Positions 8,203-16,989 are shown, counted from the first letter of the stretch. The stretch: 64,000 nucleotides of DNA from Blastomonas aquatica (GCF_014639875.1 NZ_BMGD01000002.1:186001-250000); one strand, 5' to 3'. Notes: generated by a model not told the origin, from the sequence alone. Numbers and translations: made by a program.

Positions 8203-8706
8203 TCAATACGCCCCCGCCGACTCCCGCACCACGGCGATCCCCGCCTCGCGCTGGCGCTTGAGTTCCTGCTTCAGCTTGACCGGGTCCTCCGCGATCACGA
8301 AGCCGAAGCTGACTCCGCCTTCCTTGCCGATCGTCGCATGGTGCAGCTTGTGCGCCTGGACAATGCGCTTGGCGTAACCGCTTTTGGGCACCCAGCGGAA
8401 ATAGCGCTGGTGAACAAGGCCATCGTGGATCAGCGTGTAGATCGCGCCGTAGATCATCACCCCGATGCCCATCCATGTCGCGGGCTCCCAAACCCAGGCT
8501 CCGATGATGAACAGGCTGATCGAGATCGCCGAGCCGACGATCGCGTATAGGTCGTTCTTCTCGAGCACATTGTCGTGCGGTTCGTGATGGTCGCGGTGCC
8601 AGTCCCAGCCCCAGCCGTGCATCACGTATTTATGGCTCCACCAGGCGACAAATTCCATGAACGCGGTGGTGGCAATCACGATGCCAAGATTGATAAGAGC
8701 CTGCAT
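8203..8706 (-). CDS. crtZ: beta-carotene hydroxylase (CrtZ-type)
   Basis: This 167-residue integral membrane di-iron enzyme hydroxylates the beta-ionone rings of carotenoids, giving zeaxanthin-type pigments. The histidine clusters of the fatty acid hydroxylase/CrtZ family are present: HKYVMH (25-30), HRDHH (37-41), HDGLVH and HKLHH. Hydrophobic segments lie between them. ATG 8706 gives the usual family length; the longer frame to 8823 adds Pro/Arg-rich sequence. It is divergent from leuC, and family C repeat follows it. No other carotenoid gene is in the window. Confidence 0.9.
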   Translation of the reverse strand: MQALINLGIVIATTAFMEFVAWWSHKYVMHGWGWDWHRDHHEPHDNVLEKNDLYAIVGSAISISLFIIGAWVWEPATWMGIGVMIYGAIYTLIHDGLVHQRYFRWVPKSGYAKRIVQAHKLHHATIGKEGGVSFGFVIAEDPVKLKQELKRQREAGIAVVRESAGAY

Positions 8707-8851
8707 GCCCTCAAGAATAGGCGCAATCACCGCCGGTTTGAAGAGGGCATATTGTCCTGGTTGCACAGGCAACCAAATCCGCGCTGGATTTGGGCCCGGG
8801 CTTCTGCCAAGCCGCGTCCACAATAGCCGGTGAACAAGGGGTTTTTGCGCA

Positions 8852-10279
8852 ATGGCTCAGGCACAGACGCTGTATGAAAAAATCTGGAACGCCCATGTGG
8901 TTGACCAGCGGGATGATGGCACTGCGATCATCTTCATCGACCGGCATCTCGTTCACGAAGTCACCAGCCCGCAGGCGTTCGAGGGTTTGCGCATGGCCGG
9001 GCGCAAGGTGCGCCGCCCCGACCTGACGCTCGCGGTGCCCGATCATAACGTGCCGACCACGCCGCGTATCGATGCGCAGGGCAACCGTATCCCGATCGCC
9101 GATCCGGAGAGCCGCGCGCAGCTCGACGCGCTCGAGCGCAACGCGCCCGCGTTCGGCGTGCCCTATATCGATGCGACCGACCCGCGGCAGGGAATCGTCC
9201 ATGTCATCGGGCCCGAGCAGGGCTTCACGCTGCCCGGGTGCACGATGGTGTGCGGCGACAGCCACACCGCCGCGCACGGTGCCTTGGGCGCGCTGGCGTT
9301 CGGCATCGGCACTTCCGAGGTCGAGCACGTGCTGGCGACGCAGACGCTGCAGCTCAAGCGCTCGAAATCGATGGAAATCCGCGTCGAGGGCGATCTGCCC
9401 CCAAGCGTCAGCCCCAAGGACCTGATCCTGCACATCATCGGCCAGATCGGCGCTGCCGGCGGTACCGGTCATGTCATCGAATATCGCGGCGAGGTTTTCG
9501 ATCAGATGTCGATCGAAGGCCGACTGACGGTCGCCAACATGTCGATCGAGGCAGGCGCGCGCGCCGGTCTGATCGCGCCGGATGATGCGACCTTCGCGTA
9601 TCTCAAGGGCCGTCCGATGGCCCCCAAGGGCGCGGACTGGGACGCGGCAGTCGCCTATTGGCGCACGCTCAAGACCGATGACGGCGCGGTGTTCGACAAG
9701 AGCGTGGTGATCAAAGCCGCCGATGTCGCACCCTCGGTGACCTGGGGCACCAGTCCCGAGGATGTCGTGCCGATCACCGGCAACGTTCCCGACCCCCAGA
9801 GCTTCGCCGATGCATCCAAGCGCGCGGCGGCGGAAAAGTCGCTCGCCTATATGGGGCTGACCGCAGGCATGCCGCTCAATGAGGTTGCGGTCGAACACAT
9901 CTTCATCGGCAGCTGCACCAACAGCCGGATCGAGGATCTGCGTGCAGCCGCCGCGATCCTCAAAGGGCGGCACAACGCGCCTGGCATCAAGTCGGCCTTG
10001 GTCGTACCGGGGTCGGGCCTCGTCAAGCGTCAAGCCGAAGCCGAGGGGCTCGACCGCATCTTCATCGATGCCGGGTTCGAATGGCGCGAACCTGGTTGTT
10101 CTGCGTGCCTCGGGATGAACCCCGACAAGGTGCCATCGGGCGAGCGCTGCGCCTCGACCTCGAACCGCAACTTCGTCGGCCGTCAGGGGCCGGGAGCGCG
10201 CACGCATCTGGTCAGCCCCGCCATGGCCGCCGCTGCTGCGGTGACGGGTCGGCTGAGCGATGTGCGGACGTTGATTTGA
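8852..10279 (+). CDS. leuC: 3-isopropylmalate dehydratase large subunit
   Basis: LeuC (475 residues, full length) binds the [4Fe-4S] cluster of isopropylmalate isomerase, second step of leucine synthesis. Cluster ligands are visible in [12 protein letters not shown] and [28 protein letters not shown] and [14 protein letters not shown]-like segments (here [13 protein letters not shown]) complete the aconitase signature. AAGGGG lies about 10 bases before ATG 8852. Its partner leuD is at 12025, separated by four intervening ORFs, an unusual spacing for this pair. Confidence 0.97.
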   Translation: MAQAQTLYEKIWNAHVVDQRDDGTAIIFIDRHLVHEVTSPQAFEGLRMAGRKVRRPDLTLAVPDHNVPTTPRIDAQGNRIPIADPESRAQLDALERNAPAFGVPYIDATDPRQGIVHVIGPEQGFTLPGCTMVCGDSHTAAHGALGALAFGIGTSEVEHVLATQTLQLKRSKSMEIRVEGDLPPSVSPKDLILHIIGQIGAAGGTGHVIEYRGEVFDQMSIEGRLTVANMSIEAGARAGLIAPDDATFAYLKGRPMAPKGADWDAAVAYWRTLKTDDGAVFDKSVVIKAADVAPSVTWGTSPEDVVPITGNVPDPQSFADASKRAAAEKSLAYMGLTAGMPLNEVAVEHIFIGSCTNSRIEDLRAAAAILKGRHNAPGIKSALVVPGSGLVKRQAEAEGLDRIFIDAGFEWREPGCSACLGMNPDKVPSGERCASTSNRNFVGRQGPGARTHLVSPAMAAAAAVTGRLSDVRTLI

Positions 10280-10295
10280 CCTGAATTCGAGAGTA

Positions 10296-10307
10296 TTTTG
10301 GTCAAAA
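10296..10307. promoter_or_regulatory. candidate operator of the Phd/VapC module
   Basis: The palindrome TTTTGGTCAAAA sits 4 bases before the AGGAGG ribosome binding site of the antitoxin. Phd/YefM antitoxins normally repress their own operon through short palindromes at this place. The link is inferred from position only. Confidence 0.35.
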
Positions 10308-10322
10308 CTCCAGGAGGTCTCT

Positions 10323-10589
10323 ATGGATGGGCGCGTAACCGAGTTTGCAGCGTCCGCAGCGAAGGCTCGCTTTTCGGAATTGCTCGACCGTGCAGAAGCG
10401 GGTGAGGAAATAACGATCCTGCGCCACGGACGCGTGGTGGCTCGCCTGGTTGCTCCCGGCCCCGCGATGACGGTAGAGGAGCGGCGGAGACGCGGTCAGG
10501 AGTTCCTGAAATGGCGCGAGCTGCACGGGCCGACATTGGGCCCTGGCATGACCGTGAAGCAGCTGATCGAAGAAGGTCGGCGGTATTGA
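10323..10589 (+). CDS. type II antitoxin, Phd/YefM family
   Basis: An 88-residue protein whose N-terminal half (VTEFAASAAKARFSELLDRA, then EAGEEITILRHGRVVARLV) matches the Phd/YefM DNA-binding fold. The C-terminal half would wrap the toxin. AGGAGG precedes ATG 10323 by 5 bases. Its stop overlaps the TTG start of the PIN-domain gene, the usual antitoxin-toxin coupling. Because the toxin gene is interrupted, the antitoxin may be an orphan that still regulates the locus. Confidence 0.9.
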   Translation: MDGRVTEFAASAAKARFSELLDRAEAGEEITILRHGRVVARLVAPGPAMTVEERRRRGQEFLKWRELHGPTLGPGMTVKQLIEEGRRY

Positions 10590-11011
10590 GCGCCTTCGTC
10601 GTCGACGCATCCATCGCGCTTTCATGGTATTTCAAGGACGAGCGCTCAGAGCTTGCGTTGGCGGCATTCGAGGCATCCAACAGTCTGCGTCTGCTTGTCC
10701 CTCCGCATTGGTACATCGAGGTGGCGAACGGAATGCTGGTGGGTGAACGAAAAAACAGAATGGAGCCTTGAGATGTGGGGCCTTTCGTTTCGCGTCTGTC
10801 TGACTTGATGATCGATGTCGATGATACTGCGCGGACCGCGACGATGACGCGCCTGTTGCCGCTGGCGAGGCACTATCAGTTGACGATTTATGACGCGCTG
10901 TATCTTGAGCTCGCCGGGCGCAGGTCGGTGCCGCTTGCCACCTTGGACAAGAAGCTTGCTGCCGCTGCGCAGGAGGCTGGTGTGTTGCTTTTTGAAGGAG
11001 CGATAGAATGA
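10586..11011 (+). pseudogene. VapC-like PIN-domain toxin with in-frame stop
   Basis: Translation from TTG 10586 (overlapping the antitoxin stop) gives SAFVVDASIALSWYFKDE..., a PIN-domain ribonuclease. An in-frame TGA at 10769-10771 stops it after ...GERKNRMEP; the same frame then continues DVGPFVSRLSDLMIDVDD... to the real stop at 11011. Acidic residues of the PIN site are seen on both sides: D in VVDAS, E in YIEVAN, D in IYDALYLELA and D in LATLDKKL. The remainder is intact, so this looks like a recent nonsense change or a sequencing error. Total would be 141 codons. Confidence 0.8.
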
Positions 11012-11847
11012 AGTTTCGCAAGATACTCGCTGCTGCGACCGTGGCTCTCGCTACAACGGCACCCGCCATGGCACAGAACACCGACGTCCAACTCTGGCGG
11101 CTCGATTGCGGGACCGTTGCGGCGAACGATCTCAACGCGTTTTCGGATACACAGGCGTATACCGGCCAGTCCAAACAGCTGGTGAGCAGCTGCTATCTTA
11201 TCCGCCACGGCAGCGATTACCTGTTGTGGGATACGGGCCTTCCGTCGGCCATCAAGGGCAAGCCGCTCGATCCCAAGCAGGCGATGGATGCCACGGTCAC
11301 ATTGACGATCAAGGAGCAATTGGCCCAGCTCAAGATTGATCCGGCGCAGATCACGCATGTGGGCCTCAGCCATTATCACTTCGATCATAGCGGACAGCTT
11401 GCCGAATTTCCCGGAGCGACGTTGATCGTGGGCAAGGGTGACTGGACCGTGCTCACCACCGACCCTGGTTCTTATGGGGCTGATCCCAAGCCTTTCACAC
11501 ACTGGATATCGGGCGGCGGCAAGGTCGAGCAGGCGACGACCGACAAGGACGTGTTCGGCGATGGCACGGTGACCATGCTGCGGCTGCCCGGGCACACCCC
11601 GGGGCACAGCGGATTGCTGGTCCGGCTGAAGGATACAGGTCCGGTGCTGCTGACCGGAGATCTCGCGCACTTCAGCGAAAACTATGCATCGAACGGGGTG
11701 CCGACGTTCAACGTCAACCGCGCCGAAACTCTGGCATCGCTTGACCGGTTCAAGAAACTGGCAGACAATCTCAAGGCAACGGTGATCATTCAACATGAGC
11801 CGGCAGATGTGGGCAAGCTGCCCGCATTTCCCCAGGCGGCGGAGTAA
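11008..11847 (+). CDS. exported MBL-fold hydrolase, AHL-lactonase-like
   Basis: This 279-residue protein has a signal peptide (cleavage probably after APAMA, ~22) and a metallo-beta-lactamase domain with SHYHFDHSG (H122, H124, D126, H127), GHTPGHSG and GDLAHF, and a final IQHEPAD histidine. The arrangement and length fit the AiiA/AttM-type lactonase branch, which opens N-acyl-homoserine lactones or other lactones, here in the periplasm. Its ATG overlaps the broken vapC stop by 4 bases (ATGA). Substrate cannot be fixed from sequence. Confidence 0.85.
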   Translation: MKFRKILAAATVALATTAPAMAQNTDVQLWRLDCGTVAANDLNAFSDTQAYTGQSKQLVSSCYLIRHGSDYLLWDTGLPSAIKGKPLDPKQAMDATVTLTIKEQLAQLKIDPAQITHVGLSHYHFDHSGQLAEFPGATLIVGKGDWTVLTTDPGSYGADPKPFTHWISGGGKVEQATTDKDVFGDGTVTMLRLPGHTPGHSGLLVRLKDTGPVLLTGDLAHFSENYASNGVPTFNVNRAETLASLDRFKKLADNLKATVIIQHEPADVGKLPAFPQAAE

Positions 11848-11852
11848 ATACA

Positions 11853-12038
11853 GTGAGCAAGGACAAGAAAGACGGCTGGTCGAACAGCGCCATGGCGGGC
11901 GCGGCGGTAGGTTCCGCTGCGCTGGCAGCCGCGTTGCTGTATGTCGGCAAGCAGTTCAACAAGCCCAAGACCGGTGCCCCCGCCAAGCCGGAAGAACCCG
12001 GCGCCGAAGCGACCGAGGGACCCCATGCAACCGATTGA
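11853..12038 (+). CDS. small single-pass membrane protein
   Basis: A 61-residue protein from GTG 11853, 5 bases after the lactonase stop. It has a Lys/Asp-rich start, one Ala/Gly-rich membrane segment ([18 protein letters not shown]) and a hydrophilic Pro/Glu tail. Its last 14 bases overlap the start of leuD. Not recognised; coding is supported by tight packing and the clear membrane segment. Confidence 0.65.
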   Translation: MSKDKKDGWSNSAMAGAAVGSAALAAALLYVGKQFNKPKTGAPAKPEEPGAEATEGPHATD

Positions 12039-12618
12039 TCGCGTCGAGGGCAAGGCCATCCCCTTCGGCCGCAAGAACGTCGATACCGACATCATTATCC
12101 CCTCGCAGTGGCTCAAGACGATCAGCCGCGAAGGGCTGGGCGCAGGCGCATTCGAATCGATCCGCGCAGAGCCGGACAACGTGTTCGATGATCCCGATTA
12201 TGCGCGCGCGCCGATCCTGATCGCAGGCGACAATTTCGGCTGCGGATCAAGCCGTGAGCACGCCGCCTGGGCGCTGATAGATCTGGGCATCACTGCGGTG
12301 ATCGCACCCAGCTTTTCGGACATCTTCTCGAGCAACGCGTTCAAGAACGGGATCCTGACGGTGGTGTTGCCGCAGGACGCGGTCGACCGGCTGATGGAGG
12401 TCGCCAAGACCGACACCATCCACATCGATCTGGAAAGCCAGACCGTGACCACGCCGTTCCAGGACCGGTTCAGCTTCGAGATCGACCCGTTCCGCAAGAC
12501 CTGCCTTATGCAGGGTCTCGACGAGATCGGGCTGACCTTGGGCAAGGCCGATGCGATCAGCGCGTATGAGGCCAAGGTCGGCGTCGAGCGTCCCTGGATG
12601 GTGCCGGTCGCAGCTTAA
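12025..12618 (+). CDS. leuD: 3-isopropylmalate dehydratase small subunit
   Basis: LeuD (197 residues, normal length) forms the swivelling domain of isopropylmalate isomerase with LeuC. Key segments are [13 protein letters not shown] near the N-terminus, [17 protein letters not shown] and the [16 protein letters not shown] stretch. ATG 12025, with GAGGGA just upstream, gives the standard start; the longer frame to 11941 is antisense-like padding. The start overlaps the preceding small gene, so the whole leuC-leuD stretch may be one transcript. Confidence 0.96.
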   Translation: MQPIDRVEGKAIPFGRKNVDTDIIIPSQWLKTISREGLGAGAFESIRAEPDNVFDDPDYARAPILIAGDNFGCGSSREHAAWALIDLGITAVIAPSFSDIFSSNAFKNGILTVVLPQDAVDRLMEVAKTDTIHIDLESQTVTTPFQDRFSFEIDPFRKTCLMQGLDEIGLTLGKADAISAYEAKVGVERPWMVPVAA

Positions 12619-12638
12619 CCACGCCAGTCCCGGCTTCC

Positions 12639-12717
12639 CCGTTCTCCGGCGAAAGCCGGAGCCCAGGGGCCGGGTTGCACTGTCATCGCCCTGGATTCCG
12701 GCTTTCGCCGGAAAACG
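12639..12717. repeat. dispersed palindromic repeat family A, copy 2
   Basis: CCGTTCTCCGGCGAAAGCCG ... mirrored by GGATTCCGGCTTTCGCCGG followed by AAAACG, 79 bases. It fills the gap between leuD and the quinone reductase, ending ~20 bases before that gene's ribosome binding site. Confidence 0.88.
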
Positions 12718-12750
12718 AAATCAAACAACAACAAACGGAGAGAGCCACAT

Positions 12751-13746
12751 ATGAAAGCCCTATTGTCGATTGCTGCCGGTGGACCCGAAACGCTTGAAAT
12801 GACCGAGATCGATGCGCCAGTCGCGGGGCCGGGCGAATTGCTGGTCGCGGTCAAGGCCTGCTCGATCAACTTCCCCGACGCGCTGATCATCAAGGATATG
12901 TATCAGCTCAAGCCCCAGCGCCCGTTCGCACCTGGCAGCGAGATCGCGGGCACCGTCGAGGCGGTGGGCGAGGGCGTCACCGGCTGGTCGGTGGGGGACC
13001 GCGTGATCGCGGGTACCGGCTTTGGCGGGCTGGTCGAAAAGAAGGTCGTGCCTGCGGCAGGCTCGTACAAGCTGCCTGAGCAGTTCAGCTTCGAGCAGGG
13101 GGCGTCGTTGCTGATGACCTATGGCACCTCGATCCACGCGCTCAAGGATCGCGGCCATATCAAGCCGGGCGATACGCTGCTGGTCCTGGGTGCAGCCGGC
13201 GGTGTCGGCCTGGCTGCAGTCGAACTTGGCAAGGCCTATGGCGCACGCGTCGTCGCGGGTGTTTCGAGCGAAGCCAAGGCAGAGGCTGCACGCGCATCGG
13301 GCGCGGACGAGGTCGTGGTCTATGACCGTCAGCCTTTCGACAAGGACCAGTCCAAGGCGCTGGCCAATGCGTTCAAGGATGCGGTCGGCCCCAATGGCGC
13401 GGACATCGTCTATGACGCGGTCGGCGGTGATTACAGCGAACCTGCGGTGCGCGCGATGGCCTGGGAAGGGCGCTTCCTGGTCGTGGGCTTCCCCGCCGGG
13501 ATCGCCAAGCTGCCGCTCAACCTCACCTTGCTCAAGAGTTGCGATGTATGCGGGGTGTTCTGGGGTGCATTTGCTGCCCGCGAACCCAAGCGCAACGCCG
13601 CCAACATCGCCGAACTGTTCGATCTGTGGGCGGCCGGCAAGATTTCTCCCCGCATTTCTGAAACCTTCAGCTTCGCAACCGCGCACGAGGCAATCGCACG
13701 GCTTGAAAACCGTGAGGCAATCGGCAAACTTGTCGTCACGATGTAA
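12751..13746 (+). CDS. NADPH:quinone oxidoreductase family protein
   Basis: This 331-residue zinc-free medium-chain reductase shows the quinone oxidoreductase pattern: SINFPDALIIKDMYQ near residue 35-50, PGSEIAGTVEAVGEGV, and the NADPH site LVLGAAGGVGLAAVELGKA (~146-164). The GVFWGAFAAREP segment is typical of the QOR-like subgroup that reduces quinones or enones with NADPH. The start follows GGAG. It stands alone between repeat A and the DUF1476 gene. Confidence 0.9.
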   Translation: MKALLSIAAGGPETLEMTEIDAPVAGPGELLVAVKACSINFPDALIIKDMYQLKPQRPFAPGSEIAGTVEAVGEGVTGWSVGDRVIAGTGFGGLVEKKVVPAAGSYKLPEQFSFEQGASLLMTYGTSIHALKDRGHIKPGDTLLVLGAAGGVGLAAVELGKAYGARVVAGVSSEAKAEAARASGADEVVVYDRQPFDKDQSKALANAFKDAVGPNGADIVYDAVGGDYSEPAVRAMAWEGRFLVVGFPAGIAKLPLNLTLLKSCDVCGVFWGAFAAREPKRNAANIAELFDLWAAGKISPRISETFSFATAHEAIARLENREAIGKLVVTM

Positions 13747-13839
13747 CGCATATGCGCCCCGGTCATGCGGTTGACGCTTGCCGCTGACGCGCGCTGTGCG
13801 TATGCGCTAGGCAAACCTGCATGACCATAAGGGGCCGAC

Positions 13840-14166
13840 ATGACCACTTTCAATGACCGCGAACGCGCGTTCGAAGCCAAGTTTGCAGCGGACGAAGACC
13901 TGTTGTTCCGCATCACCGCGCGGCGCAACCGGTTGCTGGGCAATTGGGCGGCAGAGCAGATGGGCCTGACCGCTGCCGAAACCGATTCCTATGCCAAGTC
14001 GGTCGTGCAGGCCGACTTCGAGGAAGCCGGCGATGAGGACGTGATCCGCAAGCTGCTGGGTGATCTGGTCTCGGCCGGTATCGAGATCGACGAGTTGGGG
14101 GTTCGCAGCGCGCTCGAGGCCAAGATGGCCGAAGCGCGCCGCCAGTATATCGAAGAGGCGAATTGA
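13840..14166 (+). CDS. DUF1476 protein, F1-ATPase zeta-type inhibitor
   Basis: A 108-residue, mostly helical, charged protein starting MTTFNDRERAFEAKFAADED. This is the alphaproteobacterial DUF1476 family; the Paracoccus member is the zeta subunit that blocks rotation of F1Fo-ATP synthase. The N-terminal inhibitory region (FNDRERAFEAKFA) is conserved here. Whether the sphingomonad protein inhibits strongly is not shown by sequence. It precedes bolA by 3 bases and grxD, a common alphaproteobacterial arrangement. Confidence 0.9.
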   Translation: MTTFNDRERAFEAKFAADEDLLFRITARRNRLLGNWAAEQMGLTAAETDSYAKSVVQADFEEAGDEDVIRKLLGDLVSAGIEIDELGVRSALEAKMAEARRQYIEEAN

Positions 14167-14169
14167 GCC

Positions 14170-14403
14170 ATGCCGATGGCTGCCGCCGATATCGAGGCGT
14201 TGATCAAGGCCGGGATTCCCGACGCCGAGGTGTCGATTACCGATCTGGCGGGCGATGGCGACCATTATGCTGCGCACGTGGTCGCCGAAAGCTTCCGCTT
14301 GATGAGCCGCGTCGCTCGTCAGCGCGCGGTCTATGCGGCGCTGGGTGGGCGCATGGGGGGTGAGCTGCATGCCTTGCAACTGACCACCGCACTCCCCAGC
14401 TAA
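14170..14403 (+). CDS. BolA family protein
   Basis: A 77-residue BolA-fold protein with the helix-turn [19 protein letters not shown] containing the conserved region that contacts glutaredoxin-bound [2Fe-2S] clusters, and [15 protein letters not shown]. BolA proteins pair with CGFS glutaredoxins in iron-sulfur trafficking and iron sensing. The gene for such a glutaredoxin follows 34 bases downstream, supporting that role. Start ATG 14170 or 14176 are both possible. Confidence 0.9.
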   Translation: MPMAAADIEALIKAGIPDAEVSITDLAGDGDHYAAHVVAESFRLMSRVARQRAVYAALGGRMGGELHALQLTTALPS

Positions 14404-14437
14404 TTTTCATGACAGTCATTATCACGGAGCTGAACCC

Positions 14438-14770
14438 ATGACCGAAGCCGCACACGCCCGCATCGCCGAAATCGTCCAGTCCAACGACGTCCTGCTGTTC
14501 ATGAAGGGAACGCCGCTTTTTCCGCAGTGCGGCTTTTCGAGCAAGGCGATCGCGATCCTCGATCACCTTGGTGTCGACTACGAGAGCGTCGATGTGCTGC
14601 AGGACATGGAAGTCCGCCAGGGCATCAAGGAATTCTCCGACTGGCCGACCATCCCCCAGCTTTACGTCAAGGGCGAGTTCGTCGGCGGGTCGGACATCAT
14701 GATGGAAATGTTCGAGGCCGGTGAGCTTCAGGCGATGATGCAGGAAAAGGGCCTCGTCGCGGCGGATTGA
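14438..14770 (+). CDS. grxD: monothiol glutaredoxin (CGFS type)
   Basis: The 110-residue Grx4 homologue has [12 protein letters not shown] with the single active cysteine, [19 protein letters not shown] for glutathione binding, and a C-terminal helix. It holds a glutathione-ligated [2Fe-2S] cluster and hands it to targets with BolA. Full family length. It is the last gene before a family A repeat, which separates it from the convergent transporter gene. Confidence 0.96.
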   Translation: MTEAAHARIAEIVQSNDVLLFMKGTPLFPQCGFSSKAIAILDHLGVDYESVDVLQDMEVRQGIKEFSDWPTIPQLYVKGEFVGGSDIMMEMFEAGELQAMMQEKGLVAAD

Positions 14771-14782
14771 TATTCCGTTCTT

Positions 14783-14860
14783 CGTTTTCCGGCGAAAGCC
14801 GGAATCCAGAGCGGCTGAAGTACAAAATCGCCTCTGGATTCCGGCCTTCGCCGGAAAACG
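14783..14860. repeat. dispersed palindromic repeat family A, copy 3
   Basis: CGTTTTCCGGCGAAAGCCGG then AATCCAGA, mirrored by TCTGGATTCCGGCCTTCGCC then GGAAAACG. One arm carries a CTTCG variant. It lies between the convergent grxD and rarD genes. Confidence 0.88.
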
Positions 14861-14880
14861 TTAAGGTTCGTTGGGACGAA

Positions 14881-15783
14881 CTAAGCCGCCGCTACCCGCG
14901 GGGCGCGCGATCGTTTGATGCTGTCGAAGCAGAACATCGCCACCGCAGTCCAGATCAGTCCGAAGCAGATCGCATGCGCGCGGGTGAACGGCTCGTCATA
15001 GACGAAAACGCCCAGCATGAACTGGATCGTCGGGCCGATGAACTGAATGAAGCCCAGCGTCGACAGCGGCATCTTGCGCGCGGCGCTGGCAAACAGCAGC
15101 AGCGGGATGGTGGTGATCGCGCCGCCTGCGATCAAAAAGATATCGGTATAGGTAGAATAGCCGAACCCCGGCGTCGGGTCATAATATGCCGCCCACAAGG
15201 CATAGGCCAACGCAAAGGGCAGCAGCAGCGTCGTTTCGCAGGCCAGGCCCGGAAGCGAGCCCACTGGGGCCATCTTGCGGACCATGCCGTACAGCCCGAA
15301 GCTGATACCAAGTGCCAGGCTGATCCAGATAGATGCCAGCGATTCGCTCGCCAGGACCATCACGCCGCACGCGGCCAAGGTGATCGCGATGATCTGGATG
15401 CGGTTCATGCGTTCCTTGAAGAACAATACGCCCAGCGCAACGTTGATCAGCGGGTTTATGTAATAGCCGAGGCTTCCGGCGAGGATCTGGTTGTTGGTGA
15501 TCGCCCAGATATAGACCAGCCAGTTCACTGCGATGAACGTTGTGCTCATCACCATGAACCGGCGGGTGCGGCTGTCGGCTAGCGCGGCGCGGAATTCGCC
15601 AAGTCGGCTGCGCATCCACAGGATCGCGACGATCAGCACTACCGACCACATCACGCGATGTGCGACGATCTCCACCGGGGACACACCCTGCAGCTGTTTG
15701 AAGAACAGCGGCATGAAGCCCCAGATGGTATAGGCACCAACCGCTTCGGGAAGGCCTTTTAGTCGCTCGCTGTCACCGCTCAT
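14881..15783 (-). CDS. rarD: EamA family transporter RarD
   Basis: A 300-residue inner-membrane protein with about ten hydrophobic helices and the RarD pattern (GAYTIWGFMPLFFKQL near the start, HRVMWSV, INPLINVALGVLFFKERMN, GPTIQFMLGVFVYDEPF). RarD proteins belong to the drug/metabolite transporter superfamily; substrates are largely unknown. The gene is convergent to grxD and 9 bases after the upstream small membrane protein stop region, which shares its direction. Confidence 0.92.
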   Translation of the reverse strand: MSGDSERLKGLPEAVGAYTIWGFMPLFFKQLQGVSPVEIVAHRVMWSVVLIVAILWMRSRLGEFRAALADSRTRRFMVMSTTFIAVNWLVYIWAITNNQILAGSLGYYINPLINVALGVLFFKERMNRIQIIAITLAACGVMVLASESLASIWISLALGISFGLYGMVRKMAPVGSLPGLACETTLLLPFALAYALWAAYYDPTPGFGYSTYTDIFLIAGGAITTIPLLLFASAARKMPLSTLGFIQFIGPTIQFMLGVFVYDEPFTRAHAICFGLIWTAVAMFCFDSIKRSRAPRVAAA

Positions 15784-15792
15784 CGCGGCGGA

Positions 15793-16014
15793 TTAGAAGA
15801 TGCCGCCGCCCAGCGATAGCCGGATAATGCAGATCACAAGCACAATCAGGCACAGGTTGCGTCCGGTGTTGCTGCTCGACAGAAAGCCCAGCAACACGCC
15901 CAGCAGCGCAATCGGTACGATCAGCCAGTTAAGCGCGCCAAGCAGCGGCAGGAACGCGGGAATGGCGAGCAGAAGGGCGAAGATTCCAATGAGGATAGAG
16001 AGTATGTTCAGCAT
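15793..16014 (-). CDS. small two-segment membrane protein
   Basis: A 73-residue protein with three hydrophobic stretches (ILIGIFALLLAIPAFLPLLG, LNWLIVPIALLGVLLGFL, LCLIVLVICIIRLSL). It is not recognised. ATG 16014 is chosen over 16041 because the longer form adds a His-rich leader with no ribosome binding site. It is 9 bases upstream of rarD and may be co-transcribed with it. Confidence 0.7.
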   Translation of the reverse strand: MLNILSILIGIFALLLAIPAFLPLLGALNWLIVPIALLGVLLGFLSSSNTGRNLCLIVLVICIIRLSLGGGIF

Positions 16015-16205
16015 GTGTCTTATATGGATAAGACAGTGCAAGGTTGCAAGCTCTAAAACGGTTCGTCGTGTACAAGGCTCGGTTCGGCCAAAGAAAAGCC
16101 GGATTCACCTATGTTGTATTCTGTTCATGAAACCGGCAGCGGGGATGAATGTTGTTAGGATTGAGCCGGGACGAACCGCCCGGAGCATTCAGTGGAGATG
16201 ACATC

Positions 16206-16592
16206 ATGTTGAACCTTGCTCTCGCCAGCGCAGCCGCCTTTCTGAGCCCGGCGCCCGCACCCGCCACCACGCTGGCGTTCCCGACGAGCTTCCACACTCA
16301 GGAAGCGGCTGATTTCCAGCGTCGTGACGAGCGCCGCGCCTACAATCAGGGTCGTCGCGACGCCCGCCGGAATGCGCGCTATGAAGGCCGCTACTGGCGC
16401 GGAAACGATGGCCGTTATCGCTGCCAGCGCAGCAACGGCACCACCGGGCTTCTGGTTGGCGCAGGTGTCGGCGCGTTGATCGGCGATCAGGTCGCCGGTC
16501 GCGGTGACAAGACGCTGGGCGCCGTCGTCGGTGGCCTGGGCGGCGCAGCCGCTGGCCGCGCCATCGATCGCAGCCGGGTCAGCTGCCGCTAA
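16206..16592 (+). CDS. glycine-zipper 2TM-like envelope protein
   Basis: A 128-residue protein with a signal-like N-terminus (LNLALASAAAFLSPAPAPA), an Arg/Tyr-rich middle (NQGRRDARRNARYEGRYW, RGNDGRYRCQRSNGTTG), and the C-terminal Gly-rich segment LLVGAGVGALIGDQVAGRGD with AVVGGLGGAAAGRAID typical of glycine-zipper 2TM proteins of the outer membrane or periplasm. GGAG sits about 8 bases before ATG 16206. A clear terminator follows. Confidence 0.8.
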   Translation: MLNLALASAAAFLSPAPAPATTLAFPTSFHTQEAADFQRRDERRAYNQGRRDARRNARYEGRYWRGNDGRYRCQRSNGTTGLLVGAGVGALIGDQVAGRGDKTLGAVVGGLGGAAAGRAIDRSRVSCR

Positions 16593-16617
16593 GCTGTAAC
16601 CCCCAACCCACACGAAA

Positions 16618-16648
16618 GGGCCTCTTCCGGGAACGGAAGGGGCCTTTT
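16618..16648 (+). terminator. Rho-independent terminator
   Basis: GGGCCTCTTCCG, loop GGAA and CGGAAGGGGCC form a strong stem with one mismatch, followed by TTTTT. It closes the glycine-zipper gene and may also serve the convergent ferredoxin-like gene. Confidence 0.85.
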
Positions 16649-16662
16649 TCGTGCTTGGACGT

Positions 16663-16959
16663 TCAGGTGGCGAGTTCCTCGGCCAGCCGGTCGATATCGG
16701 CGTCCTCGCGCACGATCCGCCAGCTGTCGGGATGGCGGGTATCGATCAGCACCACGCCTTTTTTCGGGCAGATGTCGACGCAGGGGACCTCAAGCACCCC
16801 CAATCGCGCCTTGCGGCCCTTGCCGCCGGGCAAGCGTCGCTTGAGCGCCTTGGAGAGCGATGGGGTGCCTTCTGGGCCGAAGCTGGCCTTGGCGCGCTTT
16901 TGGCATTTCTTGCATACCAGGATGGCGTGCGACCAGTTGGCGCTGATTTCGGTTTTCAT
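16663..16959 (-). CDS. thioredoxin-like (2Fe-2S) ferredoxin domain protein
   Basis: A 98-residue protein with cysteines in LVCKKCQKRA and in VPCVDICPKKGVVLID. The pattern and size match the small thioredoxin-fold [2Fe-2S] ferredoxin proteins common in sphingomonads. It probably carries electrons or a structural cluster in the cytoplasm; no partner is identifiable. It shares direction with the J-domain gene upstream, 30 bases away. Confidence 0.75.
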   Translation of the reverse strand: MKTEISANWSHAILVCKKCQKRAKASFGPEGTPSLSKALKRRLPGGKGRKARLGVLEVPCVDICPKKGVVLIDTRHPDSWRIVREDADIDRLAEELAT

Positions 16960-16989
16960 GGGTGGTGAGATAGGGGCGGGAAGGCGCGA

